Below are positions 1 through 5,024 of a stretch of 5,024 nucleotides of DNA, one piece after another; the first letter of the stretch is position 1; each line of letters starts with the position of its first letter. The notes beneath the pieces are model-generated. The model did not search any database, was not told the DNA's origin, and saw nothing but the letters and a program-made list of their open reading frames with translations. The translations under genes were made by a program, and so were the position numbers. The DNA comes from Gammaproteobacteria bacterium (lineage in GTDB: Bacteria > Pseudomonadota > Gammaproteobacteria > UWMA-0217): the NCBI GenBank assembly GCA_011330835.1, contig DRPO01000542.1, positions 1 through 5,024 on the forward strand, in the 5' to 3' direction.

Positions 1-98
1 CCGGCCCCGCGATCTTCGGCGCGGCCAAGGATTCCGACCCCAACCGCTACGACAGCATCATCCAGGAATTTCGCGCCGAACTGGCCAAGGCGGAATGA
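1..98 (+). CDS. rpe: Ribulose-phosphate 3-epimerase, C-terminal end (partial)
   Basis: This is the last 31 codons of a gene that starts before the window; complete codons begin at base 3 and the stop is TGA at 96-98. The peptide begins G-P-A-I-F-G and ends R-A-E-L-A-K-A-E. That matches the Rpe C-terminus, where an A-G-S-A-I-F type phosphate-binding loop is followed by a final helix resembling I-x-x-x-R-x-E-L. Rpe is a cytosolic TIM-barrel enzyme that interconverts ribulose 5-phosphate and xylulose 5-phosphate in the pentose phosphate or Calvin pathway. Its stop overlaps the gph start in an ATGA, and rpe-gph is a common proteobacterial pair. The call rests on a short tail plus context. Confidence 0.85.
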   Translation, partial: GPAIFGAAKDSDPNRYDSIIQEFRAELAKAE

Positions 99-775
99 AC
101 CTGCCGCGCCCCGACATGATCCTCATCGACGTGGACGGCACGCTGGTCGACAGCGTGCCGGACCTCGCCTGGTGTGTGGACGCGATGATGCGCGAACTGG
201 GCCTGCCAGAGCGCGGCGAAGCGGCGGTGCGCCAATGGGTCGGCAACGGCGTCCCCCGCCTGGTCGAGCGCGCGCTGGTCAACGACCTCAACGGCATGCC
301 GGACAAGGCGCTGTACGACAAGGCCTACCCCATCTTCCTCGACCTCTACGCGGACAACACCGCCAAGCGCAGCCGCCTCTACCCCGGCGTGCAAGAAGGG
401 CTGGACGACCTGCAAGCCGCCGGCTTCCGGCTCGGCTGCGTCACCAACAAGGCCGAACAGTTCACCCTGCCGCTGCTGCGCGACCTCGGCCTGGCGGAAC
501 GCTTCGAGATCGTCATCGCCGGCGACACCCTGCCCAAGAAGAAGCCCGACCCGCTGCCCCTGCTGCACGCCGCCGAACACATGGGCGCCAGGCCGGAAAA
601 CTGCCTCATGCTCGGCGACTCGCAGAGCGACGTCAAAGCCGCCCGCGCCGCCGGATTTCACATCGTCTGCATGAGTTACGGGTATAATCACGGCGAAGAC
701 ATCCGCGACTCCCATCCGGACGCCGTGATCGACAGCATGACCGAACTCCGCCCCTTGATCGACGAGGCCGCATGA
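95..775 (+). CDS. gph: Phosphoglycolate phosphatase (HAD superfamily)
   Basis: This 226-residue protein is full length for Gph. It hydrolyses 2-phosphoglycolate, made by Rubisco oxygenation or DNA-end repair, to glycolate in the cytosol. All HAD motifs are present. Motif I is D-V-D-G-T-L-V-D-S at 12-20, with nucleophile Asp12 and acid/base Asp14. Motif II is V-T-N-K at 116-119 with Thr117. Motif III is K-K-K-P-D-P at 148-153. Motif IV is G-D-S-Q-S-D-V at 174-180, with Mg-binding Asp175 and Asp179. Residues 20-90 form the helical cap of the Gph-type subclass. Motif I has D-V-D-G-T where D-L-D-G-T is more usual, a conservative change. The ATG overlaps the rpe stop by 4 nt, and an AAGG at 87-90 precedes it, so translation is probably coupled. 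A related HAD phosphatase cannot be excluded, but the rpe/trpE neighbourhood favours Gph. Confidence 0.93.
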   Translation: MNLPRPDMILIDVDGTLVDSVPDLAWCVDAMMRELGLPERGEAAVRQWVGNGVPRLVERALVNDLNGMPDKALYDKAYPIFLDLYADNTAKRSRLYPGVQEGLDDLQAAGFRLGCVTNKAEQFTLPLLRDLGLAERFEIVIAGDTLPKKKPDPLPLLHAAEHMGARPENCLMLGDSQSDVKAARAAGFHIVCMSYGYNHGEDIRDSHPDAVIDSMTELRPLIDEAA

Positions 776-840
776 CCCTTTTCGTCCACAAACACGGTTG
801 GCGATGGCGCCAGGAGGAAGCATCCACCCCCCTTCCCTGA
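772..840 (+). CDS. Candidate Trp-containing leader peptide upstream of trpE
   Basis: A 22-codon ORF starts at ATG 772, overlapping the gph stop as ATGA, and ends at TGA 838-840, 40 nt before the trpE start. The peptide begins M-T-L-F-V-H-K-H and then reads G-W-R-W-R-Q, with Trp codons TGG at 799-801 and 805-807. Trp is rare, so two codons three apart in a short ORF just upstream of trpE is the pattern expected of an attenuator leader. The ORF would be translated by ribosomes finishing gph. No U-run follows, so classical transcription attenuation is not supported, and any control would have to be translational or Rho-linked. Assignment is by position and composition only. Chance is the main alternative, because GC-rich DNA often contains short ORFs and TGG codons. 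Confidence 0.4.
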   Translation: MTLFVHKHGWRWRQEEASTPLP

Positions 841-877
841 CAACCCCGCGCCCCGGCAGCGGAAACCAACGGACGAA
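781..877 (+). promoter_or_regulatory. Possible long-range stem masking the trpE ribosome-binding region
   Basis: TTCGTCC at 781-787 is the exact reverse complement of GGACGAA at 871-877. Just inside it, GTTGG at 797-801 is the exact complement of CCAAC at 866-870. The two helices are nested and continuous on the 3' side, with a 9-nt bulge on the 5' side. The 3' strand contains GGACGA, the only purine-rich Shine-Dalgarno-like stretch close to the trpE ATG at 881. The inner 5' strand includes the first Trp codon of the leader ORF. A ribosome waiting at that codon would open the stem and free the initiation region. The pairing is read directly from the sequence; the regulatory role is inference, and no energy was calculated. 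Confidence 0.3.
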
Positions 878-880
878 CCG

Positions 881-1558
881 ATGAGCGAACACAGCCGACC
901 CAACCAGCCCCAGCCCCTGACCCCCTGCGTCCGCGAAGTGCTGGCCGACCTCGACACCCCGCTGAGCACCTACCTCAAGCTCGCCGACGGCCCCTACAGC
1001 TACCTCTTCGAATCCGTCCACGGCGGCGAAAAATGGGGACGCTACTCCATCATCGGCCTGCCCTGCCGCCGCGTCATCAAAATCCACGGCCACCGCGTCA
1101 GCATCGAGGAACAGTCCCAAACCATCGAACAGTTCGAAGTCCCCGACCCGCTGGCCTGGATCGAAAACTACCAGCAGCAGTTCCAGGTCATCGAGCCCAA
1201 AGGCCTGCCCAAATTCACCGGCGGACTGGTCGGCTACTTCGGCTACGACACCGTCCGCTACATCGCCGGAACCCGCCGCCGCGGCCGCGACGAACAAGAC
1301 GACGCCGCCATGGACGTATTGCGCGCCACCTTCCCCGCCGGCGCCGTCGGCCACCTCTCCTGGAACGGCAACATGGACACCGCCATCGCCATCCGCACCG
1401 CCGTCATCAAGGATCGAACCCTCCACATCCAGGCCGGCGCCGGCATCGTCTACGACTCTCACCCAAATCTGGAATGGAAAGAAACCATGATCAAGGGCCG
1501 CGCCATCTTTAGCGCCGCGGCGCTTGCCGAAGGCGGGCTGGATGGGGGACATCGGTAA
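881..1558 (+). pseudogene. trpE: Anthranilate synthase component I remnant with three in-frame internal deletions
   Basis: This 225-codon ORF is built only of TrpE pieces in the right order. Residues 18-128 are the N-terminal domain, including the L-F-E-S Trp-feedback motif at 42-45 and ending V-G-Y-F-G-Y-D-T-V-R-Y-I. The protein then jumps to I-A-G-T-R-R-R-G-R-D-E (128-138), next to A-M-D-V-L-R-A-T-F-P-A-G (143-154), and then to A-V-G-H-L-S-W-N-G-N and the C-terminal end (155-225). Compared with the family, roughly 180, 65 and 25 residues are missing at these joints. The lost blocks hold the N-P-S-P-Y-M and S-P-E regions, the L-I-D-L-G-R-N-D block, the conserved R-Y-S-H-V segment and S-G-A-P-K. 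It therefore cannot make anthranilate from chorismate. No in-frame upstream ATG or GTG exists between the gph stop and 881. trpG, the usual next gene, is absent. The frame is still open and GC-rich, so the damage is recent, the product is kept, or the assembly is wrong here. Confidence 0.85.
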
Positions 1559-1641
1559 CGGCGGCAACGCATGATCAAACAAAAGAGGCCACGATCATGA
1601 CCCAACAGCTAACCGCCATCATTGAAAAGGAAGAAGATGGC

Positions 1642-1827
1642 TATACTTCTCGCGTTCAAGAATACCCCGTTCAGGGTGCGTGGGTTTTCGTCGAGAGCAA
1701 GGCGTGAAAACGCAGGCATAGTGGGGCTATGGCAAGTTTTTACAACGCAGCTGTCGGCGAAAAGATGCGCGCCCTAAATGGGGTATTCTTGAACGCAAGA
1801 GGTATATTCTAAATCGCGAGAAGTATA
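1642..1827. mobile_element. MITE, 182 bp plus TA target duplication, inserted in hicB
   Basis: The ends are perfect 11-bp inverted repeats, TACTTCTCGCG at 1644-1654 and CGCGAGAAGTA at 1815-1825, each bordered by TA (1642-1643 and 1826-1827). Removing the element with one TA restores an uninterrupted HicB-like reading, which fixes the boundaries independently. Most of the interior is one imperfect palindrome centred at 1724. For example, 1652-1680 pairs with 1768-1796 with only 3 mismatches in 29, and CATAG/CTATG forms the central 5-bp stem. It contains no transposase. TA duplication and short inverted repeats are typical of non-autonomous relatives of IS630/Tc1-mariner elements, which is an inference here. 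A second partial copy lies at 4862-4950. Confidence 0.82.
1786..1827 (-). repeat. Tandem duplication of the MITE terminal 21-bp motif
   Basis: Read on the minus strand, 1827-1807 begins TATACTTCTCGCG and 1806-1786 begins TATACCTCTTGCG. Both are 21 nt long and end A-G-A-A, with 5 differences between them. The left end of the element has only one such unit (1642-1662). The right end therefore carries an extra copy of what is probably the transposase recognition motif, making the element asymmetric. This extra unit explains why the main palindrome (1642-1806) is 21 bp shorter than the whole insertion. Confidence 0.65.
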
Positions 1828-1996
1828 TGTCGCCCTCTGCCCCCCCCAATTGGGCTTACCCGCGTTTCTCACAGGATCGCGGAATCCTCTCACATTCCTG
1901 TCGTCCAGCGCGGTATTTTTTCTCGGATCGGCGCTTGTCCCGCCGATAACCCCGAGGAAACCAACCCGATCTCTAATAACAACAACGGGACAAGCT
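1828..1996 (+). other. Leader region of the signalling operon
   Basis: These 169 bases lie between the MITE and the chosen start of the PAS-GGDEF-EAL gene. The first 20 are leftover hicB sequence ending in a C8 tract (1840-1847). The remainder is less GC-rich than its neighbours and has a T-rich patch (TATTTTTT, 1914-1921). A promoter for the operon presumably lies here or in the MITE, but no convincing -35/-10 pair or sigma-54 box is visible. A small inverted repeat, GGAAT/ATTCC at 1881-1885 and 1894-1898, is too weak to call. The frame of the downstream gene is open across the whole stretch from a TTG at 1850, so an N-terminal extension of up to 49 residues is formally possible. Confidence 0.5.
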
Positions 1997-3955
1997 ATGC
2001 AAGGGCAGGACGCGCTCATATCCAGTTTTCCGGTGAAACACGAAAACTGGCCTCTCTGGTCTCGGCTCAAGGCCGGATTCTTCGTGCTGGTCATTTTCGA
2101 GCTGGCTTTCGGATTCTTTACGCTGACGCATACACAGTGGAATCCCGGCGAAGCCGCTGGTTACGCTTTCTCTTCCCGAACCACGGCTGTCGTGTTGTTT
2201 GGCCTGATTATCCTGGGCACGATCGTGGGCACCGGCCTGTTCTGGATGCTGGGCCGCTACGTCATCCGCTCGCGCGCGCTGCTGAACCAGATGAGCGACG
2301 GCATTTGCGTCACGGATCGCGACTGGCGGGTCTATTCGTTCAACAACGCGTTCGCCTCGATCACCGGCCTTTCGCCCGATGAAATCGCCAACAAACCGCT
2401 GCGCGACCTGATGCCTGGCTGCAACGCGGGCAAGCATTCCCACCAGGGCGAGCGCTGGGAATGCGAGTTCGAAGGCGTTCGTCCAAACGGCGACAAATAC
2501 TGCGCCAACGTCTCCGTATTCGTATTGAACGAGGAGAACGGCGTCCCCGCCAACTGCCTGATCACGCTCAAGGACATGACCGAGCTGAAGGCTTCCCAGC
2601 ACCATATCCATCAACTCGCCTTTGTCGACGAATTGACCGGACTGGCCAACCGGCCCCGCTTCCAGAAGCATCTGGCGGACTGCATCGCCAAGGCGCGCCG
2701 GCATGAAACCTCCTTTGGCATCCTGTTTCTGGATCTCGATGGTTTCAAGGACATCAACGACAGCCTCGGTCACGATGCCGGCGACCAGGTGCTGCGCGCC
2801 ATGGGAGAGCGATTGTCGGCGGCGGTGAGAGACAACGACATGGTGGCGCGACTCGGCGGCGACGAGTTCTGCATTATCGTTGAAAGAATCGCCAGCGAAA
2901 AAGACGTGACCGATATCGCCGAACGCTGCCTGCACCAGGTCTCGCAACCCCTGGAAGTCAGCGGCAGAACGCTGCGCCCCCGAACCAGCGTTGGCATCGC
3001 CATTTTCCCACGCGACGGGGATACGCGCGAATCGCTGCTGCAAGCCGCCGACACGGCGATGTACGCGGCGAAAAAAAGCGGCAAGCATCGCTTCGCCTTT
3101 TACACCAGGGAACTGACCGAAGCAGCGGAGCGCAAGCTGTCGCTGGAACACGATCTTCGCGAAGCGATCGAAAGACGCCAGTTCGAACTCTACTATCAGC
3201 CGCAGGTCTGCCTGCACACCGGAAAAATGTCCGGCGTGGAAGCGCTGATTCGCTGGCATCACCATGATCGCGGCATCATCCCGCCGAACGAATTCATCGC
3301 CATCGCCGAACGCATCGGCATGATCAATGAACTGGGCGAGTGGGTCATCAACAGCGCCTGCCAGCAGGCCAGTCTGTGGAGCGATATTGGCTTGCCGGAA
3401 TTTACCGTATCGGTAAACATTTCGGGTTCGCATTTTCGCAGCCCGCAGCTCATCAGCACCGTTAGCCAGGCGCTGGATGAAACGGGACTCGACCCCTCCC
3501 GGCTGGAACTGGAAGTCACCGAGGGCGTCATGCAAACCGGCGGCGACAGCATCAGCGTCTTCAAGCGCATCAAGAAACTCGGCGTCAGCATCGCCATCGA
3601 CGATTTCGGCACCGGCTATTCGTCGCTCAGCTCACTCAAGAAGCTGCCGCTGGATTGCCTGAAAATCGATCGTGAATTCATTCACGACATGCTGGACAAA
3701 AAGGAACATTCCGTCATCATCGCCACCATTATCGGCATGGGCCAGGCGCTGGGACTGAAGGTCGTCGCCGAGGGCGTTGAACGGCAGGATCATGTGCTCT
3801 ATCTGCGCGGCCTGAACTGCAATACCGTCCAAGGTTATTTTTTCAGCAAGCCGGTTCCGGCCACCGAAATTCCGGCGCTGGCGGTGCGCAATTTCCTGAA
3901 CGATACGCCAACCGAAAACGATAAACCGAACCATTTAAGGATTGCCCATCCATGA
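1997..3955 (+). CDS. Membrane-anchored PAS-GGDEF-EAL cyclic-di-GMP enzyme
   Basis: From ATG 1997 the protein has 652 residues. Two membrane segments (about 25-43 and 63-85) enclose a short loop of about 20 residues. A PAS domain follows (about 93-195), with the usual D-M-T-E-L-K-A exit, then GGDEF (about 203-370) and EAL (about 382-630). The cyclase site is intact: D-L-D-G-F-K with Asp246 and G-G-D-E-F at 287-291. R-D-N-D at 278-281 lies five residues before it, the position of the RxxD inhibitory c-di-GMP site. The phosphodiesterase site is also intact: E-A-L at 415-417, Asn474, E-V-T-E ending at 509, D-D-F-G-T-G-Y-S-S from 535, Lys556, Glu592 and Q-G-Y-F-F from 612. It could both make and degrade c-di-GMP; which activity dominates cannot be read. 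The PAS domain probably senses the signal, since the outer loop is too small for a ligand domain. GGGA at 1987-1990 is a modest ribosome site; the alternative TTG at 1850 has none. Confidence 0.93.
   Translation: MQGQDALISSFPVKHENWPLWSRLKAGFFVLVIFELAFGFFTLTHTQWNPGEAAGYAFSSRTTAVVLFGLIILGTIVGTGLFWMLGRYVIRSRALLNQMSDGICVTDRDWRVYSFNNAFASITGLSPDEIANKPLRDLMPGCNAGKHSHQGERWECEFEGVRPNGDKYCANVSVFVLNEENGVPANCLITLKDMTELKASQHHIHQLAFVDELTGLANRPRFQKHLADCIAKARRHETSFGILFLDLDGFKDINDSLGHDAGDQVLRAMGERLSAAVRDNDMVARLGGDEFCIIVERIASEKDVTDIAERCLHQVSQPLEVSGRTLRPRTSVGIAIFPRDGDTRESLLQAADTAMYAAKKSGKHRFAFYTRELTEAAERKLSLEHDLREAIERRQFELYYQPQVCLHTGKMSGVEALIRWHHHDRGIIPPNEFIAIAERIGMINELGEWVINSACQQASLWSDIGLPEFTVSVNISGSHFRSPQLISTVSQALDETGLDPSRLELEVTEGVMQTGGDSISVFKRIKKLGVSIAIDDFGTGYSSLSSLKKLPLDCLKIDREFIHDMLDKKEHSVIIATIIGMGQALGLKVVAEGVERQDHVLYLRGLNCNTVQGYFFSKPVPATEIPALAVRNFLNDTPTENDKPNHLRIAHP
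3936..3941 (+). promoter_or_regulatory. Ribosome-binding site for the HDOD gene
   Basis: TAAGGA lies 10 nt before ATG 3952, inside the last codons of the upstream GGDEF-EAL gene. It supports this start and allows independent re-initiation in addition to coupling through the ATGA overlap. Confidence 0.6.
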
Positions 3956-4833
3956 CCAACGCAGCGACAATCACCAACGAACCCGGCGTCAACCCCTGCG
4001 ACCTGATCGACAGCGGAACCCAGTTGACGGTGCTGCCCGCCGCGGTGCCCGAATTGCTGGCCGCGCTGAACGATGACGAACTCAGCTTCAAGGAACTGGC
4101 CGATACGGTCGCCCAGTTCCCGACCATCGCGGCGCGATTGCTGTTTCTGGCCAACTCGTCCTGGGCCGCGCCGGTCGCGGAAATCACCACCATCGAGGGC
4201 GCTTGCGCCAAGCTCGGTCTGGCGGTCGTCAAAAGCGTCAGTGTATCGATAGCCATCGCCGCGCCCTTCGATCCCGCCAAATGCCCCGCGTTTCACAGCG
4301 AACAATTCTGGTCCAGCGCCCTGCTGGTCGCGGATGTCGCCAGTTGGCTGGCCGAGTGCTCGGAAAAAATCGACGACAAGGACGTCGCCACGGTCCACAC
4401 CGCCGCCCTGCTGCACAACCTCGGCCTGCTGTGGATGGCCGACAGCATTCCCGGAGAAACGGCCCAGGCCCTGCTGATGGCGAAAAACAACAGCGACCTG
4501 TCGCTGGCGGACGCCCTCAAGCACACTTGCGGCGCCGACTACGCCCAGGTCGGCGGCTGCCTGGCCCGCGCCTGGAATCTTCCCGGCGTCATCGAATCCG
4601 CCATGAAAAACCACCTGGACTTCAGCTACGCCGGCGATCACTGGCAAGTCGCCCAGCTCACGGGTTACGCCGCAACCATGGTCCATTGTCTCAACCACGG
4701 CATCGAAGCGCTGCCCGAGGACATGCGCCTGGAGCGCCTCGGCGTCAGATCCGAGCAACGGGACGCCATTTTCGAAAGGCTGCAAGGCCGGTATGAAAAC
4801 GTTCGCGAAATGGTTCGCGTGCTATTTTGCTGA
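3952..4833 (+). CDS. Stand-alone HDOD domain signalling protein
   Basis: This is a 293-residue soluble protein made up of one HDOD domain (about 20-225) with a helical C-terminal tail. The N-terminal half has the family pattern L-x-V-L-P (26-29), E-L-A-D-T-V-A (48-54) and A-A-R-L-L-F-L-A-N-S-S (60-70), then I-E-G-A-C-A-K-L-G (81-89). The second half has F-W-S-S-A (119-123) and A-A-L-L-H-N-L-G-L-L (151-160). The last is the place where true HD phosphohydrolases have a His-Asp pair; here it is His155-Asn156. With the metal-binding aspartate missing, no catalysis is expected. HDOD proteins usually act as non-enzymatic partners in signalling. The start overlaps the GGDEF-EAL stop by 4 nt, so the two are probably co-translated and work in one c-di-GMP pathway. 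That link is inferred from context, and no partner domain is fused. Confidence 0.9.
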   Translation: MTNAATITNEPGVNPCDLIDSGTQLTVLPAAVPELLAALNDDELSFKELADTVAQFPTIAARLLFLANSSWAAPVAEITTIEGACAKLGLAVVKSVSVSIAIAAPFDPAKCPAFHSEQFWSSALLVADVASWLAECSEKIDDKDVATVHTAALLHNLGLLWMADSIPGETAQALLMAKNNSDLSLADALKHTCGADYAQVGGCLARAWNLPGVIESAMKNHLDFSYAGDHWQVAQLTGYAATMVHCLNHGIEALPEDMRLERLGVRSEQRDAIFERLQGRYENVREMVRVLFC

Positions 4834-4861
4834 CCCGCATCATTAGTGATCGTTGTATCAA

Positions 4862-4950
4862 TATACCTCTCGCGACCCAGAATACCCCGTTCAGGGCGCG
4901 TGGATTTTCGTCGAGAGCAAGGCGTAAAAACGCAGGCATAGTGGCGCTAT
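4862..4950. mobile_element. Truncated second copy of the MITE
   Basis: Bases 4862-4950 align without gaps to 1642-1730 at a constant offset of 3220, with 8 differences in 89. The copy has the same left end, TATACCTCTCGCG, and a preserved central stem, CATAG at 4937-4941 with CTAT at 4947-4950. Similarity stops exactly past the palindrome centre. The right arm and right terminal repeat are missing, and what follows (4951-4998) is unrelated to copy 1. Without its right end it should be immobile. It begins 28 bases after the HDOD stop and lies in the same orientation as copy 1. Confidence 0.85.
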
Positions 4951-4998
4951 TAATAGTTGCAAAAGTACTCGCACCCTGTGTCCCGATATTCGGTTTTT

Positions 4999-5022
4999 CC
5001 CCCTCACCCTAACCCTCTCCCC
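4999..5022. repeat. C-rich arm of a probable dispersed repeat, cut by the window end
   Basis: The stretch contains CCCTCACCCTAACCCTCTCC, which resembles an intergenic C-rich repeat found in many copies in proteobacterial genomes. There it is usually followed by a G-rich complementary arm (GGGGAGAGGG) to form a hairpin. The second arm would lie beyond the window, so neither the hairpin nor a terminator role for the operon can be confirmed. Recognition is from memory. Confidence 0.45.
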
Positions 5023-5024
5023 AA

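Larger units (their letters stand above)
1597..1846 (+). pseudogene. hicB: HicB-type antitoxin gene fragment, split by a MITE
   Basis: The ORF opens M-T-Q-Q-L-T-A-I-I-E-K-E-E-D-G-Y, which reads like the N-terminus of HicB antitoxins (usually about 70-140 residues with a partial RNase-H fold). An AGAGG at 1584-1588 lies 8 nt before the ATG, so the start looks genuine. At codon 16 the reading runs into the mobile element and stops at TGA 1705-1707, giving a 36-residue chimera. If the element and one TA are removed, codon 16 becomes TAT again and the reading continues V-A-L-C-P, the expected HicB core. Similarity ends at the C8 tract 1840-1847, and the rest of the antitoxin is not present. No hicA toxin is visible on either side. 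HicB assignment is from memory of the family consensus over about 21 residues. Confidence 0.6.

Noticed and set aside
812..817. Perfect AGGAGG Shine-Dalgarno sequence in the gph-trpE gap
   Set aside because: No ATG, GTG or TTG follows within 4-12 nt, and the trpE start is over 60 nt away. It is probably just Gln-Glu-Glu codons of the leader ORF.
47..1582. 511-codon antisense ORF across gph and trpE
   Set aside because: It is a GC-rich mirror of real genes: low-complexity Ala/Gly/Val/Asp-rich protein with no recognisable domain, lying opposite clear HAD and TrpE coding.
1717..1741. CATAG/CTATG hairpin followed by five T, like a terminator
   Set aside because: The stem is 5 bp with a mismatch beneath it, and it is the centre of the MITE palindrome. 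Termination is possible but not supported.
1850..1996. TTG 1850 as the start of the signalling protein, with an extra hydrophobic segment
   Set aside because: There is no ribosome site before it, base composition differs from the gene body, and the extension overlaps leftover hicB sequence. ATG 1997 puts the first membrane segment at a normal distance from the N-terminus.
1973..3535. 520-codon antisense ORF opposite the GGDEF-EAL gene
   Set aside because: The opposite strand has unmistakable GGDEF and EAL motifs, and the antisense protein resembles nothing.
3835..4785. 316-codon antisense ORF opposite the HDOD gene
   Set aside because: It is a mirror of HDOD coding with the same compositional bias and no motif.
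4839..4850. ATCA/TGAT mini-hairpin after the HDOD stop
   Set aside because: The stem is four A/T-rich pairs without a T-run, too weak for a terminator.
4827..5012. 61-codon ORF after the HDOD gene
   Set aside because: It is almost entirely truncated MITE and C-rich repeat sequence, and there is no ribosome site or recognisable protein.

Overview
The window is a GC-rich stretch of a proteobacterial chromosome. The gene order rpe-gph-trpE, and the way these proteins read, fit a beta- or gammaproteobacterium; the sequence does not resolve the genus. It has two parts, separated by an unstable junction of gene debris and a small mobile element.

Left part (1-1558): a core-metabolism cluster on the + strand. 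It contains the 3' end of ribulose-phosphate 3-epimerase (rpe), a complete phosphoglycolate phosphatase (gph) that overlaps it by 4 nt, and a trpE-like gene. Between gph and trpE is a 22-codon ORF with two closely spaced Trp codons, also overlapping its upstream neighbour by 4 nt. A possible long-range stem lies over it and over the trpE ribosome-binding region, which suggests tryptophan-responsive control. The trpE itself is a remnant: 225 codons against about 490-520 in the family. It is missing three internal blocks but is still in frame, and trpG does not follow it.

Junction (1559-1996): the start of a hicB-type antitoxin gene is split by a 182-bp element with 11-bp terminal inverted repeats and a duplicated TA. 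This is a non-coding MITE. Removing it with one TA copy restores the HicB-like reading D-G-Y-V-A-L-C-P. HicB similarity then ends at a run of eight C, and no hicA is visible. The rest of the stretch is leader sequence for the next gene.

Right part (1997-4833): a two-gene signalling operon. The first gene encodes a membrane-anchored PAS-GGDEF-EAL protein in which both the cyclic-di-GMP synthase and phosphodiesterase motifs are intact. The second, overlapping by 4 nt, encodes a stand-alone HDOD protein. The two are probably translated together and act in one pathway, but the target is not visible.

Right edge (4834-5024): a second, truncated copy of the MITE lies here in the same orientation, so the signalling operon sits between direct repeats of about 89 bp. 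The window ends in a C-rich stretch resembling one arm of a widespread dispersed repeat. No tRNA, rRNA, CRISPR array or transposase gene was seen, nor any convincing Rho-independent terminator.
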